64,000 nt of DNA from CBDIHH01 sp965279095 (GCA_965279095.1 CBDIHH010000003.1:62001-126000), one strand, 5' to 3'. Shown: positions 7,143 to 15,298, counted from the stretch's first letter. Notes: generated by a model from the letters alone, not told the origin. Made by a program: numbers and translations.

Positions 7143-8387
7143 ATGAGCGGCGTCACTGCCGAGAGCCCGGTCGTCGGCGGCTACGCCCGCGCGGCCATCC
7201 AGGGCAAGCGCGTCCCGGCGGCCTTCCGCGCCGCCGCCGCCATCCTGCGCCGCAACTGGCGCTACGGCGCCCTCACCATGGTGTTCCCCTCCGGCGAGGA
7301 GCTGCTGTTCGCCGGCGCCGAGGCTGGGCCCACCGGGGTGCTGCAGGTGCGCGACTTCCGCTTCATCAAGCGAGTGCTGGACGCCGGCGATATCGGCTTC
7401 GGCGAAGGCTACATGGCCGGCGAGTGGGACAGCCCAGACATCGCCGCCCTGCTGGAGGTGTTCAGCCTCAACCTCGACAACATCGAGCGGCTGCTGAACG
7501 GCAATGTGGTCATGCGGGTGGTGAACGCCATCAAGCACGCCCTCAAGCGCAACACCCGCACTGGGTCCAAGCGCAACATCGAGGCCCACTACGACCTCGG
7601 CAACGCCTTCTATGAGCGTTGGCTCGACCCCGGCATGACCTATTCCTCCGCCCTGTTCGCGGACCCGTCCCAGTCCCTCGAGGACGCCCAGCGCAACAAA
7701 TACGCTAACCTCGCCCGGGCGCTCGACATTCGTCCCGGCCAGAAAGTGTTGGAGATCGGCTGCGGCTGGGGCGGGTTCGCCGAATATGTCGCCGGCGAAC
7801 TCGGGGCCCATGTCACCGGCATCACCCTGTCCAGCGAACAGTACGACTACGCCCGCGCCCGGCTGCAGAAGGCCGGCCTGTCGGACCTCACCGACATACG
7901 GCTGGTGGACTACCGCGACGTGGAGGGGCAGTTCGACCGGGTCGCCTCCATCGAGATGTACGAGGCGGTGGGCGAGCAGTATTGGCCCGCCTATTTCGGC
8001 AAGATCCACGACCTGTTGAAGCCCGGCGGCCGCGCCGGCCTGCAGACCATCACCATCGCTGACAACCTGTTCGAGCACTATCGCACCCAGGCCGACTTCA
8101 TCCAGAAATACGTCTTCCCCGGCGGCATGCTGGCCAGCGAGGCGCGGCTGCAGCGCGAGGTGGAGAGCGTCGGCCTGTCGTGGACCCCGGTGACCCGTTT
8201 CGCCCGCGACTATGCCGACACGCTGGAGCAGTGGGCGGTGCGGTTCAAGGCCGCCTGGGACGACGTCAGCCGCATGGGCTTCGACGACCGCTTCCGCCGC
8301 CTGTGGCTGTTCTACATGGGCTATTGCGAGGCCGGCTTCCGCACCGGCCGTATCGGCGTGATGCAGTTCACGGCGGGCAAGGCCTAG
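7143..8387 (+). CDS. cfa: Cyclopropane-fatty-acyl-phospholipid synthase
   Basis: The 414-residue protein has full-length Cfa layout. The N-terminal non-catalytic domain (about 1-140) includes GDIGFGEGYMAGEWDSPDI and SLNLDNIERLLNGN. The catalytic domain opens with HYDLGNAFYERWLDPGMTYS and continues with the SAM motif VLEIGCGWGGFAEYVA, then SIEMYEAVGEQYWPAYF, LQTITIADNLFEHYR and FIQKYVFPGGMLAS. These enzymes transfer a methylene from SAM to the double bond of membrane acyl chains, making membranes more resistant to stress. AGGAG lies at 7130-7134, upstream of the ATG. It is the last gene of the sigma-chrR operon, followed by repeats and a possible terminator. Confidence 0.9.
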   Translation: MSGVTAESPVVGGYARAAIQGKRVPAAFRAAAAILRRNWRYGALTMVFPSGEELLFAGAEAGPTGVLQVRDFRFIKRVLDAGDIGFGEGYMAGEWDSPDIAALLEVFSLNLDNIERLLNGNVVMRVVNAIKHALKRNTRTGSKRNIEAHYDLGNAFYERWLDPGMTYSSALFADPSQSLEDAQRNKYANLARALDIRPGQKVLEIGCGWGGFAEYVAGELGAHVTGITLSSEQYDYARARLQKAGLSDLTDIRLVDYRDVEGQFDRVASIEMYEAVGEQYWPAYFGKIHDLLKPGGRAGLQTITIADNLFEHYRTQADFIQKYVFPGGMLASEARLQREVESVGLSWTPVTRFARDYADTLEQWAVRFKAAWDDVSRMGFDDRFRRLWLFYMGYCEAGFRTGRIGVMQFTAGKA

Positions 8388-8392
8388 GGGCC

Positions 8393-8688
8393 TTATTCTC
8401 CCCCGCCTCTTCGCGGGGGAGGGGGACCGCGAAGCGGTGGAGGGGGCAAGTGACAGAGCGCCCCGCCAGCGGTTCGCCCCCTCCGGCCCTCCGGGCCACC
8501 TCCCCCACCCGCTGCGGGATGGGGGAGGATTTGGCGCCGCTTATCCTCCCCCGCCTCTTCGCGGGGGAGGGGGACCGCGAAGCGGTGGAGGGGGCGAGTG
8601 ACAGAGCGCCCCGCCAGCGGTTCGCCCCCTCCGGCCCTCCGGGCCACCTCCCCCATCCTCTGCGGGATGGGGGAGGATTTGGCGCCGC
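8393..8688. repeat. Tandem duplication of a 148-bp GC-rich palindromic element
   Basis: Two adjacent units, 8393-8540 and 8541-8688, are nearly identical with a few substitutions. Each unit contains a short hairpin (CCCCCGC-cttc-type around CGCGGGGGAG), an inverted ACCGCGAAGCGGT, and GGAGGGGGC paired with GCCCCCTCC, so each can fold almost completely. Frames that cross it on either strand are repeats of one another and are not genes. It fills most of the 425-bp gap after cfa. Confidence 0.9.
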
Positions 8689-8731
8689 GCTGGAGGGGCA
8701 GCGCCGCCCGCCCTGCCCCGTGGTTCCAGTA

Positions 8732-8761
8732 GCGGGCCGGCGCCGTCGCGGCCCGCCCTTT
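8732..8761 (+). terminator. Possible rho-independent terminator after cfa
   Basis: A GCGGGCC/GGCCCGC stem (8732-8738 with 8750-8756) is followed by CCCTTT. The stem is strong but the T run is only three bases. It lies between the cfa repeats and the methyltransferase gene. Confidence 0.35.
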
Positions 8762-8812
8762 GCACGCTCCAGGCGAATCGCGGCCCCCGCCGTGCCAAGC
8801 CAGGACACCGCC

Positions 8813-9496
8813 ATGGGTTTCATCCGCAGCCTGCAGGACTATGACAATCCCAACTCCCTGGCCTCGCGCTTCCGGCGCAAGCGGTCGCGGCATGTGCGGG
8901 CGCTGATCGAGGCCATCCATGCCGAGCGCGGCGCCTGCCGGATCGTCGACCTGGGCGGGCGGCCGGAATACTGGGCCATGTTCGACCGCGCCTTCCTGGA
9001 GGCCCACCGGGTTCACGTCACCTGCGTCAACCTCGGCGAGGAGCTGGCGCCCACCGACGACCCGATGTTCACCCTGCTGGAGGGCAGCGCCTGCGACCTG
9101 CGGCAGTTCGAGGACGGCGCCTTCGACCTCGTGCACTCCAACTCCGTGGTCGAGCATGTGGGCGACTGGGACAATGTCGAGCGGTTCGCGGGGGAGGTGC
9201 GCCGACTGGCGCCGCGCTACTATGTGCAGACGCCCTATGTGTTCTTTCCCGTGGAGCCGCATTTCTCGGCGATGTTCTTCCACTGGCTGCCGGAGCCGGT
9301 GCGCGCCCATATCCTCACGCAGCGCAGCTTGGGTTTCATGCCCGGCCGGGCCGCCAACATGGGCGACGCCATGCGCGCCGTTCAACATGCCCGCCTGCTG
9401 AGCAAGCGGATGTTCCGATACCTGTTCGCCGATGCGCAGTTTCCGGACGAGCAGGTGATCGGGCTCACCAAGTCGCTGATCGCGATCCGCCCCTGA
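8813..9496 (+). CDS. SAM-dependent class I methyltransferase
   Basis: The 227-residue protein has a shortened Rossmann methyltransferase fold: CRIVDLGGRPEYWAMFD replaces the usual DxGxG motif I, followed by HVTCVNLGEEL, GSACDLRQFEDGAFDLVHSNSVVEHVGDWDNVE and a membrane-surface-like segment YYVQTPYVFFPVEPHFSAMFFHWLP. The HSNSVVEHV motif is typical of methyltransferase-11/23 proteins in cell-surface or lipid metabolism loci. The substrate is unknown. ATG at 8813 is the first sensible start, since the frame upstream passes through repeats. It is a single gene on the plus strand, separate from the stress operon by 425 bp. Confidence 0.75.
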   Translation: MGFIRSLQDYDNPNSLASRFRRKRSRHVRALIEAIHAERGACRIVDLGGRPEYWAMFDRAFLEAHRVHVTCVNLGEELAPTDDPMFTLLEGSACDLRQFEDGAFDLVHSNSVVEHVGDWDNVERFAGEVRRLAPRYYVQTPYVFFPVEPHFSAMFFHWLPEPVRAHILTQRSLGFMPGRAANMGDAMRAVQHARLLSKRMFRYLFADAQFPDEQVIGLTKSLIAIRP

Positions 9497-9614
9497 GTAT
9501 AGGCGGACGGTCAATGCCTGGAATTGAGGTGATGGGCAGCCGTGGCGCTAGATAATGGCAGGGGGCGTGTCATGGGCAGGTTGAGTGTCAATATCTCCTG
9601 AGTTCACATTCTCG

Positions 9615-9639
9615 GGAACTCGTCCTGTGTTCATCGGTT
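9615..9639 (+). promoter_or_regulatory. Possible EcfG-type general-stress promoter
   Basis: GGAAC at 9615-9619 is followed 17 bases later by GTT at 9637-9639 (context CGGTTAAC). This resembles the GGAAC-N16/17-GTT promoters of alphaproteobacterial EcfG/SigT sigma factors. It lies 40-65 bases upstream of the gene at 9679 in a 182-bp gap that is otherwise featureless. Confidence 0.35.
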
Positions 9640-9678
9640 AACAAGGTCCTGGATTCCACGCCTCATAGGAGACGCACC

Positions 9679-10251
9679 ATGACTGTGACGACCTTTGACA
9701 CCACTCAGCCCCGACTGACCCGAGACGGCGACGCCTCGGTGTTCGCCGACCGCTCGCCCTTGTTCGAGCGCATCCAAGGGCGCCAGAAGCGCTCCAAGAC
9801 CGCGCTCATCGCCCCCGCCGTGGCCCTGGTGGCCGGCGTGGCCCTGTTCGGCGCCACGCAATATGCCTCGAACCAGAAGCGGGCCGCCGAAGCGACCCCG
9901 GCGCCGCCCCCGGCCGCCCGGGTGGTCGAGCCGGCGATGGCGACGCCGGTGACCCCCGTCCCGGTGGCCGCCGCCCCGGCGCCGGCCGTGGCCGTGTCGC
10001 CGCCCCCGTCGCCGGCCGCTGCCCGCGTCGCTCAGGCGCCGGTCCGCAGCCAGGCGCCCGTGGCCCGCGCTCGCCCCGCCGCCCGGAACGCAGCGCCCGC
10101 CACGCCCGAGGCGACGGCCGCGCCGCTGATCACGCCGCCCGCGCCCGTCATCGCCGCGCCGGCGCCGACGGTGTCCGCCGCCCCGGTCCTAGCCGAGCCC
10201 ACCGCGCCGGTTCTGGACAGTCCGGCGGCCCCGGAAGGCGCGATCAACTAG
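9679..10251 (+). CDS. Membrane-anchored Ala/Pro-rich protein of unknown function
   Basis: The 190-residue protein has a cytoplasmic N-terminus of about 40 residues (DTTQPRLTRDGDASVFADRSPLFERI), one transmembrane helix (about 42-61: TALIAPAVALVAGVALFGAT), then a long low-complexity periplasmic stretch made almost only of Ala, Pro, Val and a few Arg. It resembles cell-envelope spacer proteins or the N-terminal part of TonB-like proteins, but there is no C-terminal domain. The ribosome site TAGGAGACGCACC precedes the ATG. A strong terminator follows, so it is probably monocistronic. A possible stress promoter lies upstream. Confidence 0.7.
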   Translation: MTVTTFDTTQPRLTRDGDASVFADRSPLFERIQGRQKRSKTALIAPAVALVAGVALFGATQYASNQKRAAEATPAPPPAARVVEPAMATPVTPVPVAAAPAPAVAVSPPPSPAAARVAQAPVRSQAPVARARPAARNAAPATPEATAAPLITPPAPVIAAPAPTVSAAPVLAEPTAPVLDSPAAPEGAIN

Positions 10252-10277
10252 TCGCCGTCTCCAGGGACAGCAGATCG

Positions 10278-10307
10278 GGCCCGCCCTCTTTTGGGGGCGG
10301 GCCTTTT
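10278..10307 (+). terminator. Rho-independent terminator
   Basis: A perfect 9-bp stem GGCCCGCCC/GGGCGGGCC (10278-10286 with 10295-10303) is followed by TTTT. It ends the transcript of the Ala/Pro-rich protein gene. Confidence 0.8.
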
Positions 10308-10332
10308 CGCATGGGCGTCCCCGCCGCACGGC

Positions 10333-10860
10333 TCAGCGGCGCTGGCGCTCGTCGGCGAAGGGGGCGGCGGGCTTGAAATAGCCGATCAGGGTCTCCGCGG
10401 CGCCGCGGCGCAGGGACAGGGACCAGCGGTCGAACACAAGGTCGAACCCCTCTGCCCGGGCGCCGCTGGTAAGCGAAACCACGATCAGTTCGCCGCCGGC
10501 CTTGAGGGAGAAGCCGAGCCCCAGGTCGCCGCTCTTGAGGCGCAGCAGGGCGCCGCTGCGAAAGGCCCGGCGGGTGGGCGCCACCAGCATCGGCCCGCGG
10601 TCGCCCATCCCCGGAGAGAAGATCACCTCGTCCTCCACCGTGCCGAAGGGACCGCTCAGGCTGCTGATCAGGGCGGGGACCACATCGATGGCCTCCACCC
10701 GGGGCGCTCCGAAGGTCAGGGCGATGGGATCCTCGGCGCTCATGGCCTCGGTGGCGAAGCACAGGATCGGCCTCAGGCCCTCGGCCGCCACGAACCAGCG
10801 CCCCGGCCGCAGGGCGGAGCGGTCGAGGACACGCGGAAAGCCTTCGAAGGAGATGCTCAT
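10333..10860 (-). CDS. Hypothetical protein next to flagellar genes
   Basis: The 175-residue protein has no recognised domain. It is soluble and beta-rich in appearance (SISFEGFPRVLDRSALRPGRWFVAAEGLRPILCFATEAM, AFRSGALLRLKSGDLGLGFSLKAGGELIVVSL split across strands), has no signal peptide and ends with charged residues. The true start is the ATG at 10860; a TTG 12 bases upstream would only add MPPT. It lies downstream of, and on the same strand as, the FlhB-like and FliK genes, with a 44-bp gap, so it may be a flagellar accessory protein. Confidence 0.65.
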   Translation of the reverse strand: MSISFEGFPRVLDRSALRPGRWFVAAEGLRPILCFATEAMSAEDPIALTFGAPRVEAIDVVPALISSLSGPFGTVEDEVIFSPGMGDRGPMLVAPTRRAFRSGALLRLKSGDLGLGFSLKAGGELIVVSLTSGARAEGFDLVFDRWSLSLRRGAAETLIGYFKPAAPFADERQRR

Positions 10861-10904
10861 GGTCGGCGGCAAGGTGCGCTGATTCTGCGCCCCCGGCGCA
10901 GGCC

Positions 10905-11165
10905 TCAGCGCAGATGGCCCGAGGCGCGCAGGATGAAGCCGAGAATCTCGGCCACGGCCCGGTAGAGGGGCTCGGGAATTTGTTCCTCCAGCTCGACGGT
11001 GGACAGGGCCTCGGCCAGGGCCGGGTTCTCCTCCAGCGGCACCCCGTGCGCCCGCGCCGCCTCGATGATCCGCTCGCCCACCACCCCGCGGCCGACCGCC
11101 ACCACCCGCGGCACGCCGCCGGCCTCGTATTCGAGGGCCACCGCCAGGGGGCGTGGAGCGATCAC
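10905..11165 (-). CDS. FlhB-like C-terminal-domain protein
   Basis: The 86-residue protein aligns by eye with the cytoplasmic tail of FlhB/YscU: PLAVALEYEAGGVPRVVAVGRG, then IIEAARAHGVPLEENPALAEALSTVELEEQIPEPLYRAVAEILGFI, in FlhB order. The autocleavage NPTH of true FlhB is replaced by APRP at the start, so it cannot be cut in the usual way. Small FlhB-like proteins of this kind are common in bacteria next to fliK and are thought to modulate export switching. The GTG start at 11165 overlaps the fliK stop (GTGA), which sets the boundary; a longer upstream frame falls inside fliK. Confidence 0.8.
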   Translation of the reverse strand: MIAPRPLAVALEYEAGGVPRVVAVGRGVVGERIIEAARAHGVPLEENPALAEALSTVELEEQIPEPLYRAVAEILGFILRASGHLR

Positions 11166-12433
11166 GAGGCCACGTCCACGAACCGGCCGGCCCGGGCGGG
11201 GGCGACCCTGGGCGCGCCGGGGTGGATGGCCACCTCGGCCTGATGCTCCCCGTCGCCCAGGGCGCGGGCGAGGGCGCCCTCCTGCAGACGCAGGGCGGCC
11301 AGGCTGTCCTCGCGCTCGGCCCACAGGGTCACGGCCACCCGGCCGTCGCCCATGGCCAATTGGGCGTGGACGGGGCCCAGGGGCTCGATATCGATGCTGA
11401 AACGGGCCCGCCAGATGGGGGCGGCGGCCTGGGCGCCGGGGCCGGCGCCGTCGCGGCTGACCTCGAGCTGGGCCACGGCAGGCCCCTGGGGGGTGGCCAG
11501 CGGGAGGTCAAACATCCACCGCGAGGCCGGCGCCGGGGCCCCAGCGGCCGGCGCGTCGGGCAGGGAGGCGATCTGCAGCAGGTCCTGGCGGGCGAGGGCG
11601 GCGTCGGTCCCCTGGACCAGACGCCGGGCGACCGACGCGGCCGGGGCGTCGGCGGGCAGGCTTGGCAACGCCGCCGGCTGGGCGGAGAGGGGAGAGCCGC
11701 GATAGGGCGGCGGGGACCGGGGCTGCGGAGCCGCGGCCGGCGCGGACGTGTCGGGGGCGGCAGGATCGGCCGCGGCGGTTCGCGACCAGGCCTTGGCCGC
11801 CTGCCGCAACACCAGCAGCAGCGCCTTCAGGTCGACCGGCTGCGTCGAGGCGGCGAGGGGCTGAGTGAGGCGCTGCTCCATGAACAGGCCCGACTGCGAC
11901 AGGGCCTGGCGGATGGCGCCCCCCGTGAGGGGGCGCTCCACCGAGGTCTGCCGGTCCAGCAGGCGCTGGGCGGCGATCACCACGGGGGCCGGAGGCTCCT
12001 GGGTGGTCAGGGCCAGGGACAGGTCGGCCATCAGCGGGGCGAGGCCGCCCTGGGCCGGGGCGGCGGCGGCGGCGGCGACGGAGACGGCCTGGGCGCGCTG
12101 GATGTCCGCCGGCGCGGGCGCGGCGGGTGGGGCGGGTGCGGCCGGGGCCGGCGCCGCCTGGGTCCCCAGGGCGGTCCCGCGCACCACCAGGCGCAGGGGC
12201 GCCTGGCCGGCCGTCGCCCCCGGGTCGGCCTCCACGGCGACGTCGACCATCGATCCGGCGCGAACAGGGCTTTCGGCCCGGGCGGAGACAGGGCCCCCGG
12301 GCATGGCGATGCTGAGCAGGCCGTCCTCGGCGACGCTGAGGACCAGGGCGCGGATGAGCTGGCCCGGCTGCACCGGCTGCACCGGCCCAACGCCCGCGAG
12401 GCGCATCAGGGGCGAGAGGGCTGTGGGCGTCAC
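11162..12433 (-). CDS. fliK: Flagellar hook-length control protein FliK-like
   Basis: The 423-residue protein has a long Ala/Pro-rich middle (about 80-300) and a compact C-terminal domain (about 310-410). In that domain WRARFSIDIEPLGPVHAQLAMGD, then RVAVTLWAEREDSLAALR and a closing LGDGEHQAEVAIHPG follow the Flg_hook pattern of FliK. FliK measures hook length and switches the export apparatus by contacting FlhB. Its coupling to an FlhB-like gene supports the call. The N-terminus (LIRALVLSVAEDGLLSIAMPGG) looks like a small beta domain. The start is a GTG at 12433 with a weak ribosome site, so a different start is possible. Confidence 0.75.
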   Translation of the reverse strand: MTPTALSPLMRLAGVGPVQPVQPGQLIRALVLSVAEDGLLSIAMPGGPVSARAESPVRAGSMVDVAVEADPGATAGQAPLRLVVRGTALGTQAAPAPAAPAPPAAPAPADIQRAQAVSVAAAAAAPAQGGLAPLMADLSLALTTQEPPAPVVIAAQRLLDRQTSVERPLTGGAIRQALSQSGLFMEQRLTQPLAASTQPVDLKALLLVLRQAAKAWSRTAAADPAAPDTSAPAAAPQPRSPPPYRGSPLSAQPAALPSLPADAPAASVARRLVQGTDAALARQDLLQIASLPDAPAAGAPAPASRWMFDLPLATPQGPAVAQLEVSRDGAGPGAQAAAPIWRARFSIDIEPLGPVHAQLAMGDGRVAVTLWAEREDSLAALRLQEGALARALGDGEHQAEVAIHPGAPRVAPARAGRFVDVAS

Positions 12434-12572
12434 GGCAGGGGACCCGAGGGGGCATGCATGGCGTCCAGCCTAGGCCCCGGCCGTGAAGGGGGACTTAAGC
12501 TTGCGCGCGGACCGCGCATCGTTGAGGCTCCACGGCGCCGGCGCGTGGCCCGGTCCATGTCTCGGAGCCCGC

Positions 12573-13346
12573 GTGATCCGTTCGGTCCTGTTCCAAGCCG
12601 TCTACGGCATCCTGTCGGTCTTCTACGTCCTCGTCGCGTCGGTTTGCCTGATCCTGCCGGGGCGAAAGCCGGTGGGCTGGGTGGTTCGACGCTATGCCCG
12701 GCGGATGGTGCAGGCCATGCGGCTGGTGGCCGGCATCCGTCTGCAGGTGGTCGGGCGCGACAAGGTCCCGCAAAGCTGCATCCTCGCCGCCAAGCACCAC
12801 AGCTGGTTCGACGGCTTCTGCGTCTACAGCCAGTTCAAGGATGTGGCCGTGGTCATCGGCGACCACATGGAGGACATCCCCCTGGTCGGCGGCATCCTCG
12901 AGAAGCTGGGCGCCATCGTGGTCAACAACTGCGGCGGCCGCAAAGCCCGCGACGCCCTGGCCAACAACGCCGCCCAGGCCAGCCAGGACGGCCGCCGCAT
13001 CCTCATCTACCCCGAAGGCCACCTGACCAAGGCGGGGGAGCGGCGCCGCTACAAGAGCGGTGTCTGGCACATGTACGCCCAGTTCGGCCTGCCGGTGGTC
13101 CCGGTGGCCACCAACCTTGGCCTGTTCGCGCCCCAGCACGACCTGCGCAAGCATCCCGGCGTGGCGACGCTGGAGTTCCTCGATCCCATCCCGCCGGGCC
13201 TGCCCAAGACCGAGTTCATGCAGCGCCTCGAGGACGCCATCGAGGCGCGCAGTGACGCCCTGATCGCGGAGGCCACCGGCCGGCCGGTGACGCCGTCGAT
13301 GCTGGTGGCCGATCCGGCGCCTGGCAAGGGTTCAGGCCAGCCCTGA
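12573..13346 (+). CDS. 1-acyl-glycerol-3-phosphate acyltransferase (PlsC-like)
   Basis: The protein of about 257 residues has an N-terminal hydrophobic helix (VLFQAVYGILSVFYVLVASV), the acyltransferase HX4D box in AAKHHSWFDGF, and the substrate motif IYPEGHLTKAGERRRYKSG in place of FPEGTR. It also has the later VPVATNLG. PlsC enzymes add the second acyl chain in phospholipid synthesis at the inner membrane. The GTG start at 12573 is preceded by GGAG at a suitable distance. The open frame extends upstream to another GTG at 12483, but the added residues look random. It is divergent from fliK. Confidence 0.85.
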   Translation: MIRSVLFQAVYGILSVFYVLVASVCLILPGRKPVGWVVRRYARRMVQAMRLVAGIRLQVVGRDKVPQSCILAAKHHSWFDGFCVYSQFKDVAVVIGDHMEDIPLVGGILEKLGAIVVNNCGGRKARDALANNAAQASQDGRRILIYPEGHLTKAGERRRYKSGVWHMYAQFGLPVVPVATNLGLFAPQHDLRKHPGVATLEFLDPIPPGLPKTEFMQRLEDAIEARSDALIAEATGRPVTPSMLVADPAPGKGSGQP

Positions 13347-13349
13347 CGC

Positions 13350-13796
13350 CTATTCCCGCAAGGCCAGGGCAGAGCAGCGGTGGTAGAGCGCTCTGGGTTG
13401 GCCGGGCTTGCCGTTGGTCTTGCCCGCCCCGGTGACAGACGACAGGATCGTATAGGCGGCCGGGTCGCTGAGATCGACCACCGTGGTGTTGATGTGGCCG
13501 CCGCCGTGGTCGTAGCGGACCTGCGCGGTCCGGTCGGCATTGACCTTGTCGATCAGCACCTCGGTGATGGACTGGGACGCCGTATCGCCAGCCTTGCCGA
13601 CCGCCAGCAACCAGAGCTTCGGACTGTCGGGCGTGTGGAAGAACATGGCGAGGGTATTGCCCGGGCCGGGCGGCCTGGCGCAGTCGGCCGCCCAGACACC
13701 CTGGAAATAGCGGTCGGCGAAGTCTGGATCGGCCGGGGCGGCTGACGCCCCGCCGGCGGCGGTCATCAGCGCCAGTGCGGCGATCAGGGGCCTCAC
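13350..13796 (-). CDS. Small secreted protein of unknown function
   Basis: The 148-residue protein begins with a clear signal peptide (RPLIAALALMTAAGGASA, cleavage before APADPD). The mature part has two Cys (ADCARPPGPG and YHRCSALALRE), suggesting one disulphide, and regular beta-like stretches (LWLLAVGKAGDTASQSITEVLID, QVRYDHGGGHINTTVVDLSD split in the chain). No family is recognised. The GTG start overlaps the stop of the upstream MFS gene (GTGA), so it is the last gene of an operon with the transporter, an acyl-CoA synthetase and an amidohydrolase-like protein. A periplasmic role in the same pathway is inferred. Confidence 0.75.
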   Translation of the reverse strand: MRPLIAALALMTAAGGASAAPADPDFADRYFQGVWAADCARPPGPGNTLAMFFHTPDSPKLWLLAVGKAGDTASQSITEVLIDKVNADRTAQVRYDHGGGHINTTVVDLSDPAAYTILSSVTGAGKTNGKPGQPRALYHRCSALALRE

Positions 13797-15175
13797 CCGC
13801 GAACCCCGCCGGCCTCCATGGCCACGACCTCGGCCGCGAAGGCCTTCTGCCCCATCTTGAAGATGATCAGGCCGAGCGGCATGGCCACGGCGGCGACGAT
13901 GGCCAGGGAATATTTGATCGCTTCGTCGTAGCCGAACACCTTGTCGGTGATCAGGGCGATGGCCGTGGGCCCCAGGCCGAAGCCGATCATCGAGGAGAAC
14001 AGGAACATCAGGGCCGTGGCCTGGCCGCGCATCTGGTTGGGAGCGACCAGCTGGATCGAGCCGCCGCACACCGCCAGCCAAGTGGAGTTGCACAGGATGG
14101 CGCCGGCGAACAGGGCGAGCGACAGGGCGGCGTCCGGGGCCAGGGGGGCCAGGACGCTGAAGGGCAGCACCCCCAGCCCCGAGAAGATGGCGACCTTGAT
14201 GTAGGCGGCCTTGTCGCCGCCGCGCAGCATCCGGTCGGCGAGCAGGCCGCCGCTGACCGCGCCCAGGGTGCCCAGGATCAACACGGCCAGGCCATAGCGC
14301 TGGCCGGTCTCCGCCGCCGTCCACCCGAAGCTGCGGATCAGGCAGGTGGGGATCCAGGCCGCGAAGCCGAAGTTGACCAGGGCGTAGAGGGAATAGCCCG
14401 CGTACAGGGGCAGGTAGACCCGCTTGTGGCCCCACAGATAGGCGATCACCCCGCCCAGGGACGGGCGGCTGACCTGACCGCTGCTATCGAGGACGACCCC
14501 GCGCCGGGCCGGTTCGCGCACGGTGGCCAGCAGGATCAGCCCGAGCAGGGCGCCGGGAATGGACACCACCAGGAAGGTCGTCTGCCAGGGCTTCAGGGCG
14601 CCGACCACGGGCAGCACCACCGGGGCCGCCTTGCTGACCGCGCCGATGACGATGCCGCCGAGCAGCAGGGCCAGGCCGCTGCCGAGGGAGATGCCGACGT
14701 TGTAGATGCCCAGCGCCTTGGCCAGCTTGGCCCGGGGGAAGCTGTCGCCGATCAGCGAATAGGCGGCCGGGGTGAGGGCGGCCTCGCCGACGCCGACGCC
14801 GACCCGGGCCATGAACAGCTGGGCGAAGCCCTGGGCCAGGCCGCAGGCGGCGGTCATGACAGACCAGGTGATGGCGCCCAGGGAGATGATCACGCGGCGG
14901 CTGTGACGGTCGGCCAGCCGGCCGAACGGGATGCCCAGGGTGGTGTAGAGGATGGCGAAGGAGATGCCCGACAACAGGCTCATCTGGGTGTCGGAGATGC
15001 CGAGGTCGGCGCGGATCGGCTTGACCAGCAGGGCGATCACCGTGCGGTCGATGAAGGACGAGGTGTAGATCAGCATCAGCAGGCCGACCATATACCAGGC
15101 ATAGACCCCGCCGGCCGGCTCGGGCGGGGCGGCCTCCTGGGGCGCCGGGGTGACGATCTCGTCGATCACGGTCAT
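13793..15175 (-). CDS. MFS transporter, Spns/spinster type
   Basis: The 460-residue protein has 12 predicted helices. The first-loop region TSSFIDRTVIALLVKPIRADLGISDTQMSLL, followed by GIPFGRLADRHSRR, matches spinster-like MFS carriers, as does ARVGVGVGEAALTPAAYSLIGDSFP. These proteins often accompany aromatic or steroid-type catabolic genes in alphaproteobacteria, where they probably carry organic acids or lipophilic compounds. It lies 123 bp downstream of the acyl-CoA synthetase on the same strand and overlaps the small secreted protein gene, consistent with a four-gene operon under the neighbouring IclR regulator. Confidence 0.85.
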   Translation of the reverse strand: MTVIDEIVTPAPQEAAPPEPAGGVYAWYMVGLLMLIYTSSFIDRTVIALLVKPIRADLGISDTQMSLLSGISFAILYTTLGIPFGRLADRHSRRVIISLGAITWSVMTAACGLAQGFAQLFMARVGVGVGEAALTPAAYSLIGDSFPRAKLAKALGIYNVGISLGSGLALLLGGIVIGAVSKAAPVVLPVVGALKPWQTTFLVVSIPGALLGLILLATVREPARRGVVLDSSGQVSRPSLGGVIAYLWGHKRVYLPLYAGYSLYALVNFGFAAWIPTCLIRSFGWTAAETGQRYGLAVLILGTLGAVSGGLLADRMLRGGDKAAYIKVAIFSGLGVLPFSVLAPLAPDAALSLALFAGAILCNSTWLAVCGGSIQLVAPNQMRGQATALMFLFSSMIGFGLGPTAIALITDKVFGYDEAIKYSLAIVAAVAMPLGLIIFKMGQKAFAAEVVAMEAGGVRG

Positions 15176-15298
15176 GGCTTGGCCCTCCCGGCCCAGATTC
15201 CCGGCCGAGGCCGGAGCTTACACGCGTGGTCCGCCGATCAATCGTCTAGACGGCTCGGGGCCCGCCCCGCTTCAGCGCGCTGAAGTCGTCGCCGCCCC

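Noticed and set aside
8393..8688. Possible CRISPR array
   Set aside because: Only two units of 148 bp, adjacent and without unique spacers, and no cas gene nearby.
8368..9514. Minus-strand frames with repeated RRAGGGEPLAGRSV-like stretches
   Set aside because: They arise from the 148-bp tandem repeat and run antisense to the methyltransferase; repeated peptides reflect repeat DNA, not a gene.
10333..10860. PilZ (c-di-GMP) domain in the protein next to fliK
   Set aside because: The RxxxR and D/NxSxxG motifs of PilZ are not present in the right order, so it is left as hypothetical.
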